64,000 nt of DNA from Forficula auricularia (GCA_024734495.1 JALMQS010000187.1:2719933-2783932), one strand, 5' to 3'. Counted from the stretch's first letter, positions 22,078 through 34,234 are shown. Program-made: numbers and translations. Notes: generated by a model not told the origin, from the letters alone.

Positions 22078-22345
22078 ATAATATTGGATGTCACTCTGGG
22101 ATCTAACCGAATCAAGTCTATTGCTAAAGCTCCTGCGTGCAAGCTTGGCTTTCTTTTTAGGTCCAGACGCTAATTTAGGCACAATCAACTTGGTATAGCT
22201 AAGGCTTAAATTTGCCCCTGTCACAAATATGGCTTGCATCTGGGGAGAGAGGCATCCAACTATATTCATACCTCTCTGGAAGCTATTCAGAAGAGAGCAA
22301 TTAAGTAAATACAACTGCAGTCTCACTGAAGGGCGAATGTTTTCT
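22078..22345 (+). pseudogene. Decayed Jockey/CR1-like LINE fragment
   Basis: In shifting plus-strand frames I read KAPACKLGFLFRSRR, then ICPCHKYGLHLGREAS, then LEAIQKRAIK. This is the same order as the better preserved copy at 30,673 (AARMLGLLFKSRR, IRPCLEYGSPLWRGAS, LDVIQKRAIK). It therefore comes from the segment between reverse transcriptase and the C-terminus of the same LINE family. Stops and frameshifts are frequent. Confidence 0.6.
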
Positions 22346-24020
22346 ACATACGGTGATCCATCCGAATGTCTAGCGGGCTATACGCGAAATGACGTTGGAT
22401 TGTAGCTAAGTGGATCACATCTTTTTCTCTCTTGGTCCAGACTTAAGACTCCACAGACTTCAATAGCGTAATCCGCAGTAGTCTCGTGATAAATATATTT
22501 TTCAAATAAGCGCGGTTAAAACAATTCTCATTGATATAGCAATTATTCTTTGTTATATTAGTTAGAAAAATTATAAAAAATTTATCACTGGAGGGCTATA
22601 AGTTTGTCTTTTTTCGCATTTTTTTTTACCTAGAATTTAGATTTATGGAAATCTTTTTAATCTGTACGTTGTCTGGGTTTAAGTATTGAATTTGGTTGAA
22701 AATGATAATTTTTTTTCTCTCATTTGTGTTAGGAAATGTGTGAAACGTATGAAATCAAAATCGTTTTTCTGTAAAATTTACGATATCTTCTGAAAATCGT
22801 AGAAATTTCAAGAGTTCTAATTTAAAAATACATGTATTTCCAAAATGAATAAGTGATTAAATATTGTACTTTCTGAATATCAGAACTTACAGATGAAAAA
22901 TAGATTAATCTTGAAAACATAAAATCAGAATATAGAAAGCCCTCAACGGTTTTAGCTAATGAGCTTGACACAAAAGCTTGTATAAATAAGCTTCCTCTTT
23001 GTGTCAAATTTCAGCTTTCTATGCGAAACCGAGAACATATTATCAAATGAATACAATAAACAGAGAGTGAATCAGAGATTCCTTTAGAATTGTACTTTTT
23101 ATTCGCTTTTGAATTTTTATTCATTTAATATATAGACATCATATTATAATATAATTCAAAGCTTTTCTCATTTGTTGTATTATTTATAATGAAAAAAAAC
23201 GTTTAATTTATCTCAAACAACAGATATATAAAAATTGATATTATGCTGAATATGGACGCTTGAAAGTGTACAAAACGTTCAAATAATTAATAAAAAAAAG
23301 CTGAAAATTTAAATTTTTAATTATTCCAACTTCTATATTTAAATAATTTTTATTATTTTTTTTTTAGAGTTGCTATTATGAAAGCAACAAATAATAATTT
23401 ATCGTTTGCATTGATAGGTGCCTATCTGCCTATACACTATTGAATATAATATAATGATTAAATATATTAGAATATCAAATAGTTAATCGGGGTGGAATTT
23501 TTTATTCAAATGTCACTAAAAATATTAGAGTATTAAACAACTCCCCTTCATCTAAATATATATAATAGATATTTTGATGGTTAAATGATGTGTAAATTAG
23601 TTGACAGTTCTCAATCGAATCATTGTATAATTAGATTATCTCTTATTTTAGAATCTCCTTGAGAGTCGAGTCCAAATGGTGAACTTGCTTTCTAAGTAGT
23701 TGACACTTAGGTTTGTCTCCTGAAGTGGCGAACCGTTTAGATAATGCAATAAAAAATATCTAATAAAAAATGTTTTTTATATGAAATTTATAATTTCTTA
23801 TTAATAAATATAAATTTTAGAATGATTCAAGATAAAAGTAAATGAGAGTAATGTGATGTACTCACTAGCCTATGTTAAAATAAAATTAAACAATTTGAAA
23901 GAGATAGAAAATATATTTCATCTACCCCGCCGCCTTTTATTACAAAGGATAGACTAATTATTCCCAATGCTTTCAATACAGTTGCATAACTTCAAGGGTA
24001 TCAGAAATTTTTTAATTTGA
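22346..24020. other. No recognised feature
   Basis: AT-rich sequence without a supported gene or repeat. Short frames such as 22,822-23,007 on the minus strand have no recognisable domain. Confidence 0.45.
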
Positions 24021-24885
24021 GGCCAAATCTGTAAGAATTGGGTGTTTAAGTATCAAGGTATAGAAATCCAAGGTCAAAAGATCGCTATGTTAAGATTTGC
24101 CGATGACATTGCCCTTCTAGGAAGCAATAAAAAAGAATTAGAGGACGCCTTGAATGGAATTAACCAAATCCTAATAGAAGAAATCAAAATGAAAATAAAC
24201 AAGAATAAAACCAAGGTCCTAGTATGTACAAAAAAAGAACAAACGAGACAGGAATGCATCAAAATTAACCAAGAAAACCTAGAAGGAGTTAAGGAATTCC
24301 GCTACCTAGGAAGTAAAATAACATGGGATGGGAGGAGCAAAAACGAAATTAAATCAAGAATTGCCCAAGCAAAAATGGGATTTAATTCAAAACAAAAACT
24401 ACTATGCTCCTCCTCAATCAGCTTAGCAAACAGGAAGTTGCTATTGAAGACATATGTATGGAGCATAGCCATGTACGGGTGTGAAACCTGGACAATTGGA
24501 AAAGCGGAGAGAAAGAGATTGGAGGCTTTCGAAATGTGGTGCTACAGAAGAATGATGAATATCAAATGGATGGATAAAATTACAAATGAAGAAGTTCTTG
24601 GAAGAATCGGAGAAAGAAGAACCTTGTGGAAGAGTCTGAAGAAGAGAAGAGGTCAGATGATGGGGCACACACTGAGACATGGGGGACTGCTTAGGGATAT
24701 CTTGGAGGGGGAGGTGGGAAAGAAAAGGGGAAGGGGAAGAACCAGATTAGAATATTTCAACCAAATAATTGGGGATATGGGATGCCAGACATTTAGAGAG
24801 GTTAAACAGCTGGCGGGGGACAGAGTCGAGTGGAGACGGATTGTTGCATCAAACCAGTCTTAGGACTGTATACTCAATGATGATG
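24021..24885 (+). pseudogene. 5'-truncated LINE reverse transcriptase, RTE-like
   Basis: The frame is open from 24,021 to the TAG at 24,861-24,863, about 280 codons, preceded by a TGA. It starts inside the reverse transcriptase domain: RFADDIALL (the FADD catalytic motif) is about residue 26, then FRYLGSKITWDG (about 90), WSIAMYGCETWT (about 145), MWCYRRMMNIKW (about 170) and RHGGLLRDILEGE. The end WRRIVASNQS is followed by a TGATGATGA-type tail. These landmarks match the C-terminal half of insect RTE-type LINEs. The finger region and the AP endonuclease are absent, so it cannot be autonomous, but the retained part has no internal stop, which suggests a fairly young insertion. A related 3' end lies inverted at 47,645-47,740. 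Confidence 0.85.
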
Positions 24886-24889
24886 AAGT

Positions 24890-25390
24890 ATCAAGTACCT
24901 GGAGACACGGAGCGATGCTCGGTAACTTCTTCCTTCAGTTAAAATCTTTATTTTAATATTATTTTTAATTTAAAATTCTGATTAAAAGGTCGATTTTTAT
25001 TTGAGAGCCGTTTTTAAAATAAAAAAAAAAAAAATACAAATACTTATATATATATATATACCTGGAAGACCGAGCTTTGTTCAGGTTTAGCTTGACTTGT
25101 TGCAACAACACACCACAATCACAAAGTTCTTCAAGGCTTTGAGATCAAAGATTTAAACCAACCATTGTCTACCTGCGTACAAAAGAAAAGAGGAACCCTT
25201 TTTAAATCCCTAAGATAAGATTGGCATTTGTCTATCTGAGAATAATTAATTTGAATACGAAAAAACCCATCAAAAAGAATTTTGTCGAAGATGAGACCGT
25301 GACAGATCGAATTGTCAACCCCAAAACCGCCTAACCCGTAAATTTCATCAAAATCGGTAGAGTCGTTTTTTAAATAAAACCAAGATATAA
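24890..25390. repeat. Dispersed insect repeat (CCTGGA..GAGC..GCTCGG ends)
   Basis: TACCTGGAGACACGGAGCGA (24,895) and ACCTGGAAGACCGAGCTTTG (25,060) look like two starts of the same repeat. The second runs on to CCCGTAAATTTCATCAAAAT, CGGTAGAGTCGTTTT at about 25,336-25,370, a known style of dispersed repeat end. No protein is seen. Confidence 0.5.
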
Positions 25391-27310
25391 ATATATATAT
25401 ATAAATAAATAAATATATATAAAAATAAATAAATATATAAATGAATATACAATTTTTGCTCGTTTAATAAGAGTAGATTTAGATGTAATAAACCAACAGT
25501 TCCATGTCTTTATGACAGCCGACGCGCGTATTTCTGTGCTATACGTCGCTTAACATTTGAAATCAAATGCTATCATAATAATTGGTTTTTAAGTTAAATT
25601 ATTAAAAATAATGGATGTTTATTAAAATAGTTTTATACGAAGAAAATGAAAATGTAGACAAAGATAATAAAATATTGGAGAGTAAAGTAAACTTTTCAAG
25701 TCTTGGTATGCTCTTCTCAAATTTTAGTAGTTTGACAACTTTTTGTTTTCTTCAAAAGTAAAAGCTTGGAAATTTATCTTATGGTGTTCATTAATATACT
25801 CTTAAAATAATATAAGGTTCAGATTATATAATTATACTTATAAATGTATTTAAATATAATCAGTTCTTGTAATTATTAATTGAAATATTATGTGTAAGAA
25901 TGGTCCAGGAGACAAAACATTGTCTTTTGTAAATAAAACATTTTTATTTATTAAAAATATCAATATTTCGGCACCAGAACATTCTAAGACTTTTTGACTG
26001 AGTTATTGTGGACATAAAACAAAGAGACAGACAAAATCATGAATAAAAAATTTTTTCTCCAAGTTTCAGCCTATTTTAAACATATTAGGCAAAAAAATGA
26101 GTGAACTCAATTCTTCGATTGCTTCCAGGGGCAAAATATTTTGTTCTGTTTTCCTTAGTATGAATAGCATTTCCAAAGCCTCATAATAAACATAACTCAG
26201 TACCACTAGCTTCAATCAATATTTTACATTTTAATTTTTTTAATTCCATTAAATACAATCTTAAGAAATTGGTAGGAAAAATTCGAAATCCAAATCAAGT
26301 GTTTAAATAAAATCCGTATCGAATAAACCTTAATGTTTCTCAAATGTGAAAAAACATTTCACTGAGTTTATATATATACCATTTACCAAATATACCAAAT
26401 ATATATATATTTAAATGTAATGATAATAAATAAAATAAATAGAACGTGACCACCTGATTGCATTTAACGAAAAAGCGAGAATTTCAATTTATTTTATTTT
26501 TTCGAAAATTTATAGGAAGCATTTGCGTCTTTTGCGTGTTTCGGCCAAGCTTCATTATATTTTATTCCAAATATCTGAGTTCTCTTTCTTATTATTTTCA
26601 ATATATACATATATAGAGTACATGCTCAGTTACATATGCATAGATACAATCCCAGTTTTTCATTCAATTTATTCTTTGCTTTAGCTGTTCTATAAGAGAC
26701 TTATAATAATCTTTTATTCATCATTTTATTTTTGATAATTTATCTGAATTGATTAAAAATCTCATTGAAGATTTGAAAATTTTATCAAAATGCTGCAACG
26801 ATCAAGATTCGCTTACTGGAAAAATTTTTCCCGCAGACCCCAACACCAATTTACACTATACAAACATATAAATTCTATATATTAAATGTGTAGAAATTTC
26901 CTTGGGAAATTTGTGAGGTTTATTGAACCCACGGGATAGCTGGAGTTCCTCAAAATTTAAAGACAATCACCAATTTTAAAATTGAGTAAAATGTTTCCCT
27001 TGGTCGTGAAAGGGTTAAAGATGGGATCCATATAGAATGAAAACCAGACTTGGGCCTTGTGAATAAGTAGAGATTGGAAACTGCCAATCCTAAGACTGCG
27101 ATTTAGAGAATGGCTAGACTGCATGGGACTGGAGGGCGGGTTTCAAGGCCAGTTTCCAGCCTGTTGTTCGAAAGGGGAGAGCCTAGGCTTCCCAGTTGCC
27201 TATATACAGGCGCTTCTATAGATCATCAAAATAATATCTACATTTTACAACCCGCAGAATTTTTTCAAAAAATTCATCAGTATAAAAGAGTAAATAGTTT
27301 TAGTTTGAAT
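25391..27310. other. No recognised gene
   Basis: AT-rich with TA and AATA microsatellites (25,388-25,445; 26,385-26,410). ATATTTCGGCACC at 25,970 resembles the CGAAATAT end of family C but lacks the rest. A GC-richer stretch at 27,105-27,200 is unassigned. Confidence 0.4.
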
Positions 27311-27400
27311 GAAAATGTTTGTTTCCCAAAAGTAGCAGAGTTGAGGATTCATAAGGAGAAATTAAAGAGGTTGACCTCTGATATACATAAACATATATAT
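27311..27400 (+). mobile_element. Family A arm fragment
   Basis: It carries AAAAGTAGCAGAGTTGAGGA, then ATTCATAAGGAGAAATTAAA, then a shortened GTTGACCTCTG, and AT repeats. This matches the outer arm of family A. No hammerhead-like core remains. Confidence 0.55.
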
Positions 27401-27874
27401 ATATAGATATAATTACCTTATACATTATATATGTATATAATATGCATATATACATATTTATATTTGGTATATATCTATATATCTAGATATACTCCTTTCG
27501 GATCTCACAGGTTTTTTTCACATATTCAATGTATACTCATGAAGTCATAAATAATATTTTCATCTATTTGAAAACCAAAATTATTTCAAACATCATTAAT
27601 AACAAAATGATAATAAAAGAATTTAAATTAATGTAATGTAATCGTTGTAGGTATTATAACTATAAGAAAGTTTAGGAACTTTAGAGCAACAAAAATGGTA
27701 TCATTGAGACAATAATAGTGATGTTCATTGCATTCTTAAGTATCAATGGTTTTATTTGACTATAAGGTAATACTTAGACTCTAAATTTAGTTTTTTTTCT
27801 TTACATGACAAATATTTTGAGGGGTGATACTACTAACTACTATTTTTGTTGTTCTATTTTTTCTTTTATTGATC
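27401..27874. other. No recognised feature; AT microsatellites at 27,395-27,490
   Basis: AT-dinucleotide-rich sequence followed by unassigned AT-rich text. Confidence 0.4.
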
Positions 27875-27947
27875 TCTAGGCGCGGGGAACCCCAACCTCC
27901 CTTTGTGAAACCCTGGGACTTCGTGGAGCCCAGATCGAGAAACACTG
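27875..27947 (-). mobile_element. hAT-type MITE end
   Basis: On the minus strand it starts CAGTGTTTCTCGATCTGGGC, then CCACGAAGTCCCAGGGTTTC. CAGTGTTTCTCAACC-like ends with GGTTCC/GGGTTTC repeats are typical of hAT MITEs in many animals. Only one end is visible and no 8-bp duplication could be paired. Confidence 0.6.
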
Positions 27948-30476
27948 TTCTAGGTTCTAGGAGAAATTCTAATATGATCTTTTGATATGATTTTCCACCC
28001 CCTCTGGCTAGAATCAAGTAGCTGGGCTAAGTTTTCAAAATGGAGATTACTTAATCGATTGTTCCTTTTTTTTGACTTTGCATCTATTAAGAGGAGATTG
28101 ACTGAGCAAAGAGAAAATAGGGGTATGGTTTGAATGGAACCGAATGTAATGGGATAAAGAGAGAAAGAAATTCCACTTGACGAATGCGATCCATTCGTTG
28201 GCGGTCTTTTTTTCCTCTATAGACTCCATATCTTTTCATCCATTAATAAAACCACTAAAGCCTAGAATGCCGGGCACAAAGTCCCACCAAACCACATCAT
28301 TTTCAAATATATAATCGTCTCTTTTTAAAGACGCAGCTGTAATTAATAACAATTCAATTAAATGTAAGACAACTAACGAAAACTAGGCTGGGATAATCAA
28401 TTAGACTGAATAGAAAAATTAGATAAAAATATTTAATAAAGGATTCTAAATATAACTCTTTATAAATGACATAATTCTGACATCTAAAAGATATTAATTA
28501 CGCGGTTCTGTTGGAAATAAGGCTTAGTGATTTTTTTGTTTCGAATAAACATTTTTATTAAAAACACATAGATTAAAATATTCAAGAGAAAATCAAAAAG
28601 AGGGTGCTTCTGCTTTAGATTTAGTTAGTTGATCTTGCTAAAACGGTGCATATAGTATATCCGTAAGTATATGTGTGTATATTTTTAATAATAGTCTAAT
28701 AACTAGAAAATACACACACACATACACAGGGGTCCTTTATAAAAAACGGACAACGTGTCAAAGAGGTCCGGCGCTTTTCGCCATAAAGACAAGTTCATAT
28801 ATATTTAAATCGCCAAAAACAAACAAATTGAAACGTTTATTACGAATAAACATTGTTTAAAATATAAGTACTCTTATTATTGTTGTTCTTATTTGTGTTA
28901 ATAGATTATTCAATAAAGTAATTTAACTATAATATTATTAAAATTATTTTAATAAATATTATTTACTACATAGATAATTTATCGATTAATTATCTGTAAA
29001 CAAGTTTCACCTTACATTGCTTGTGATGAAACGACTGTCGCCCCTTTAGGAACAGAACCTAAGTGCCAAAAATGCTATCTGAGCATTAAAAATCCTTTCA
29101 GACAAACTAATTTGAATATATTTTTTTATTTATTTACTAAAAGTATACGCGAGATAAAACCCATTTTACAATAAATTATGGCCGTCAAAAAAACAAAATA
29201 TTTCAAATTTTTGTTTTTAGATTTTATTTTTATTAAAATTATGTTTGAAGATAGATAATACAATGATATTATTCTCATGATTAAAATGAGTTACTAATAT
29301 GTGGTCAATTTTGCTTTAAAATTAGAAATTATACACATTTTATCAATACTTGTTATTCGTATAGGTATTTATTTATTTATTTAAAAAAAATATTGTTATT
29401 GCTGATCTTCAGTATATTTGTGACATTCTATTTTTTTGATTTATGTCAGTTTAAAAAAAATAGTTTGAATAAAGATGCCTTTAAATCAAAATGAAGTTGA
29501 ATCAAGTTTATTCGGGTGTTTGGTCTTAATGTTTTGACTATTCATTGTACTTAACAAAGATAATAATCTTGGTACTTTCTCTAGAAGGCGCGAAAATTGA
29601 AGGAAGTAAGTTAAACAGAAGTAGGTATAGGTATTACAAAAATTTGAAGAGCAATTCAATTTGAAACTTGAACTAGGCATAAACTAGAAAGGGTATAAAC
29701 AGGGTTAGTGCTCAAATTGGAATTAACTAATTGCAAGTTTTTCAAAAATGAGAAAAAATTTCCAGGTTTAAATTTTACAAAAATGTAAACTTTTTTTGAA
29801 GAAAATGCTTGAAAGGTTATATTAGGCGAATTTGTAATCCCCAGTAGGTCTATTAGTTTCAGAGATATAATCAGTTTCTCGGCGGGTCTAAATAGGTCTA
29901 TCTATATTCTATGGGTCCTTGTGGGTTATTAACATAAATATAGAATATAATTATGTAAAATAGTAATATCTGATTTAAAAGATTATTATGTTCATTTATT
30001 GTGATGTAAATGTTATGTAAAGATAAATTGGTAGATAAAATAAAAATGAAATTTACATACATTTATTGGATTGCTGAGGAGAACTTGAAATGAAGTAGTC
30101 ACTCACCTGAAAAAAAAGAAAAAAAATATTTTAAAAATTGCTTGAATTATTTTTACCTTACCATGGGGAATATTAATAAAAAGAATAATCTTCCGCTCTC
30201 CAATCGTTCAGGTTTCACATCCGGACATGTCTTCAGGAACATCTTTCTATTTTCTAAGCTAATGGAGGAAGACTATTAATTTTTATTTTGAATTAAACTC
30301 CATCTTGTTCGAGCTATTTTGAATATTTATATATAAATATTAAACTTTAAATCTAAAACCCATGTATAATTCTGGATTTCAATGAAATATGAATATGCAA
30401 AACTTAGCAAGAACGCTATGAATTTCTTGTTAAATTTGTTCACTAAATATTTATGTGAGAAAACTTTTTCTAAACC
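27948..30476. other. No recognised gene
   Basis: Long AT-rich stretch. Sequence at 28,540-28,620 and 28,840-28,860 shares TTCGAATAAACATT in inverse orientation, hinting at a decayed inverted repeat. No coding or RNA signal is supported. Confidence 0.4.
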
Positions 30477-30560
30477 AGAGGTGGACAACTCAAGGCCTGC
30501 GGGCCGCATGATCTGTGAGTCATCGAGTCATGTTGTGGCCCGCGGATCTGGATCAAATGA
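30477..30560 (+). mobile_element. hAT-like terminal sequence
   Basis: It begins CAGAGGTGGACAACTCAAGG, then CCTGCGGGCCGCATGATCTG, and later GTGGCCCGCGG. The combination CAGnGGTGnnCAACTC plus GGCCCGCGGGCCGCATG is characteristic of hAT-derived MITE ends in animals. The other end is not found. Confidence 0.6.
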
Positions 30561-30672
30561 ACATAAATGTTAACTTTATTGTACATTCCACCAAGAGGCA
30601 GTGGCCGATATACTCGTATTCCTATGTCTAAGCATAAAGCTTTTTTATGGCACTAATTCAAAATCTCAACCA

Positions 30673-31310
30673 CTGCTAAAGGTGCAGCGCGCATGCTTGG
30701 TCTCCTATTTAAGTCTAGACGCTGTTATACTGTCAACTTCTTATACTGTATAATGCTCAAATTCGTCCCTGTCTCGAATATGGCTCTCCTCTTTGGAGGG
30801 GTGCCTCCAAGCATTCTCTTGCTACACTGGATGTGATTCAGAAGCGAGCAATTAAACTAATAGGAGACCCGGCTCTAACTAGCTCACTCGACTCCCTGGC
30901 TCACCGAGGAACCGTTTCTGCCCTTTCCCTGTACTACAGATACTATCTCGGTGTCTGTTCAGTTATGCTGAAATCAATGATCCCCCCTAATGCCCGCTTT
31001 ACGAGAAACACGCGGTTTTCTAACGCTCAGCACAACTTCGCTGTCAAATTGGATAAAAATCGAACAAGCGCTTTCGCCAACTCTTTTATCCCTATGACCT
31101 CCAGAGACTGGAACTCGCTCCCTGCCACCATCTTTCCAGCGACTTATAACCTTCAGCTATTTAATACACGTATCCACAGATACCTTCGACCCCCGCCCAG
31201 TCCATAAAATTATTTCTTCTTATTTTCACGATGGAGGGGCCAACACAGGCCTTTAGGGTTGCACCTTTTTGGTGTAACTCCTTCTCTCATCATTATCATT
31301 AAAAAAAAAT
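30673..31310 (+). pseudogene. Jockey/CR1-like LINE C-terminus and 3' UTR
   Basis: A first frame gives AARMLGLLFKSRRCY. After a frameshift at about 30,715 the text reads LYNAQIRPCLEYGSPLWRGA, SKHSLATLDVIQKRAIKLIG, and on to DWNSLPATIFPATYNLQLFN, with TAA at 31,205-31,207. These are the landmarks of the region after the reverse transcriptase in Jockey/CR1-like LINEs (IRPxLEYxxxxW, IQKRAxRLI, WNxLP, FPxxYNLxxF). The upstream domains are missing. The 3' UTR (31,208-31,310) ends CATTATCATTAAAAAAAAAT. It closely resembles the 3' part of the SINE at 31,573 and of the copy at 61,180, suggesting this LINE family moved that SINE. Confidence 0.8.
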
Positions 31311-31572
31311 ATTTATTCGTTTCAGGTAATTATTAAAAACCGCCGTATTCGTTTGGCTTTTTGGAAATATTTTAGATATTAATTAATAAATATGCTATAA
31401 AATTTTCAGAGTGCCTAAAGAATATTTTAGGCATATATTTATAATACAACTTTATGGCAGTTTGGTCATACTTCAAAACCGTCAAAATAGTCTGGGATTT
31501 TTATATCTAATTTCTATATATGCAAGAATATTTTTTTTCATGCCCTTTGTATTTTATATATATATATTTTTT

Positions 31573-31913
31573 AATGATATTTATGTGAGAAAGAGATTCA
31601 CCAGAATGTCCATCCCCTAAAGGCCTGTATGGGTTGGCTCCTCCATTGTGAAAAGAACAAAGTAGAAGGAAAAGAAGCCGGGATCACGAGCCAAATCTCA
31701 GAAAGTCAGATATAGTCCAATTTACTAAGTTTTTAGGGGCTTAGAGCAGTGGTAAATTCTCCGCACGATAAATTAGGTTAAATTTATCTCCCACTTAAAT
31801 TTATTACCAGACCCTATACTTAGAGAAAAAATGTCTGGGTATAACCGGGAATCGAACCTGAGACCTCCGGGTTGCCAGCCAGTTATTCTGACCATTACAC
31901 CAGGGAGGCGGAC
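31573..31913 (-). repeat. tRNA-derived SINE (S2) with LINE-like tail
   Basis: On the minus strand the head (31,913-31,843) reads like a tRNA gene: CTGGTGTAATGGTCAGAATA (A box), then TCTCAGGTTCGATTCCCGG (B box). The body follows, and the tail (about 31,660-31,573) reads CACAATGGAGGAGCCAACCC, ACAGGCCTTTAGGGGATG, ending ATATCATTAAAAAATATAT. The tail matches the 3' UTR of the neighbouring LINE at 31,230-31,310. A second, headless copy is at 61,180-61,393. Confidence 0.85.
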
Positions 31914-32428
31914 GAATAAAAGATTCAAATGAAATTTTATTGATTTCAAGTTGCCTAAAAGAAATTTTTTTGAATTAATTTTTGGCGAATGTCATAGGCT
32001 GCTCAGTTTCGAAATAACTGCAAGACCTCTTCCTGACTGTCGATTCCAAATTCGCTAACATCGATAATATGCTGTTTTTATATCTTCAAATTGCTTAAAA
32101 TACCTTCCCCAAATTCGTCACCAGCTCTCCGAGTATTGGAAACACTTATGCTGCATAAGTCCAGAATTGACACAGGACTGTCAAAGATGATGGGAGAGTA
32201 TAGGGGGCCGAACTCTTATAAAAATAAGACTAGTAGAAAAGAGCAAGAGTTTATTATGTATATAAGTTTATTATCGAGGCGACCCTGCTGGTGAGCATTC
32301 TTGAAAAAGTTTCAACTTTTTCTTCAATTTTTGTTTGATTTCACGGTTGGCTAAAAGATACAGAAAGACATGTATGTGTGTTTTTGACATAATTAAGAAA
32401 TTTAAATGGCTTGGTGCGTACTGGATAT

Positions 32429-32531
32429 GTTAATTTTTTAAAAGAGGATGAATGAAAACCACTTGAATCAATAAAAAATTACTGGAAAGAAGCAATTGAA
32501 TTTCATTCATCCTCCTTTAAAAAATAATTAA
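32429..32531. repeat. Short inverted repeat
   Basis: TTTTTTAAAAGAGGATGAAT at about 32,434 is matched inversely by ATTCATCCTCCTTTAAAAAA at about 32,504. Arms are about 29 bp around a 43-bp loop. It looks like a MITE-type hairpin of unknown family. Confidence 0.65.
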
Positions 32532-32944
32532 GTAAGCCTTTGATTGAAGCAATTCAGCGGCGCGTCTGTAAACTGAAGGGTATGCATTCTAATAGAACGC
32601 CCTGCAATGCGGGTTGCGTTGACAGGCGCTGAATATCGGATTAGTACCTATAAACTTTTCAGTTTCATTGTGACCAAGCAAGCCTTGTGTCTTTACCCCA
32701 TGTTAAAAATATTTATTATGATATTATAATATATTGAAATTTATTGCACCCATGGTTTTATATTTTTTTGAGGGGAGGGGGGCGTGGGGGTCAAGAGACA
32801 CAATATTATATAACCAGCAATATGCCAACCCAAGTTACGCTACTGGTATTGTCAACATTGAGGACAGGCCAATATGTTTTCCCAAAGACCCCCCCCCCCC
32901 GTGCAAGGTGAGTTTCAAATAAAATAAAATAGTTTCAAATATTT

Positions 32945-33140
32945 AATTAATATAAGAGTTCAAGTTGCCGATAGAATAGATATTAAATTTTTAAGAAAAT
33001 CCCAAGCGGTTGACATCTATTAGGCGTTTCCGAAATGGAATGGCTTATTTTTAATTATATGTCAGAAGGGTTGTTTTTACCTCTTCGGGAATCGAACCCG
33101 AGTTCTAAAACTGTCAATCCTGCCAAATAGATGAACACCT
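32945..33140 (-). repeat. tRNA-derived SINE (S3)
   Basis: On the minus strand the head contains AACTCGGGTTCGATTCCCGA (B box) near 33,110-33,090. The tail includes TTTAAATTTCTA-like text and GGCAACTTGAACTCTTATAT. The same tail order (GTTCATCAAATTGCCG..., inverse) and head occur at 37,569-37,760 and inversely at 43,878-44,100, so this is a dispersed SINE family. Confidence 0.65.
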
Positions 33141-33164
33141 CTTACACACGCTAAATATTCCATT

Positions 33165-33320
33165 TATATTTTGTTTATTGGGCCTCCGAGGAGCGGGCCG
33201 CCTCTTACAAGACAAAATAGCATTAGAAAAATTTATTTACACATCTTTCAAACTTTCAGCTTCAGAACAAATTAATTCAGATTCAGAGTGAGTGGCTGAG
33301 AGAGTCAGGATTAATCCTGG
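33165..33320 (-). mobile_element. LINE-like 3' end, inverse of 16,450
   Basis: TTGGGCCTCCGAGGAGCGGG at about 33,179 with AACTTTCAGCTTCAGAACAA and CAGATTCAGAGTGAGTGGCT later. It is the reverse complement of the 16,450-16,605 piece. It lies just beyond the poly(A) end of the R2-like fragment but appears to be a separate element. Confidence 0.55.
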
Positions 33321-33336
33321 CTCACATTTCACATTT

Positions 33337-33910
33337 CTTTTTTTTTTTTTTTTATTCACTAAAAATAATCATACGCCATCCGCTCTATATGTTCTTCTGC
33401 CGAAAGTGTAAAAATTAAGGAGAGATCCCCTCATCGCCCTATATGTCAAATAGTTTATTGTTTTTTGCGATATACCCAGAGCGATGAGGGACTCCACCGC
33501 TTTATGCCACCACACTCCCTTCCACGAGAGTGTGATGGCCTCGACCGTAACCGAGCCCGCCCCGACTCCAAATCGCTCCGCAATATTATCCACCAGACTG
33601 GAGTTGCCCTTATATTTTTCTATTTTGTTTAGGTGGGCAACACCCAGTCCTGCAAGCGCGGAGACGATCTGGACGTCCAAAACCCACACCACCCCCGCCG
33701 CATACTTTGCCACGATATCTGGCTTTCTATTGCCCGCCGAGCTGGAGTACAATACTCCAACTCGACACGCATTCCCTTTTTAATCAAATCGTCGGCCAGA
33801 CATCGTAACACAGCGTCATGCCTCTTAACCCGCCCATCCGCGGTCCTATCACAACATTTGATGATGTGCGCCGTCGTCTTAGTTCGTCTGCACCTAGCCC
33901 AGCACATCGG
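33337..33910 (-). pseudogene. R2-type LINE: zinc knuckle and restriction-like endonuclease
   Basis: On the minus strand a first frame gives CWARCRRTKTTAHIIKCCDR (a C, C, H, C knuckle), then RHDAVLRCLADDLIKKGMRV. A frameshift near 33,745 leads to NRKPDIVAKYAAG, VVWVLDVQIVSALAG and KIEKYKGN, then TLSWKGVWW and LGISQKTINYLTYRAMRGSL. In R2-clade elements this order is the CCHC knuckle followed by the PD-(D/E)XK endonuclease; here PD, D and K residues are all present. The coding end at about 33,369 is followed by a poly(A) tail (T-run at 33,338-33,355). The fragment is more GC-rich than its surroundings. No 28S rRNA sequence flanks it, unlike canonical R2. Confidence 0.8.
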
Positions 33911-34234
33911 GGGCCCCCCCGGCCGTCTTCCCCTGCTGGTTCTTACGGCTCAAGGAAGGGACCTCGATCTAAGCCTACAAAATTCTGTAAATATGTTGTT
34001 CTTGATAACTCCTGGGCGCAGCATCCAATTAAAAGAGCTCTTTGCTTCCACACACATCTCCAAAGATTTAAATTGTCAATTTTAAAATTTTGCTGTCTAG
34101 TGATTCTAAATTTAAACACATAGACAAACTATATAGTTTAAAAAAATAGGTCGAGTGTTTAAAGTGAATATAAGACTTGAAGATGCCGATAGAAATATAT
34201 TTTAAATTTCTAAGACTCTTGGCTCAGACTGGGA

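Noticed and set aside
31843..31913. Working tRNA gene on the minus strand
   Set aside because: Acceptor and anticodon stems do not pair well, and the sequence continues into a SINE body and LINE-like tail.
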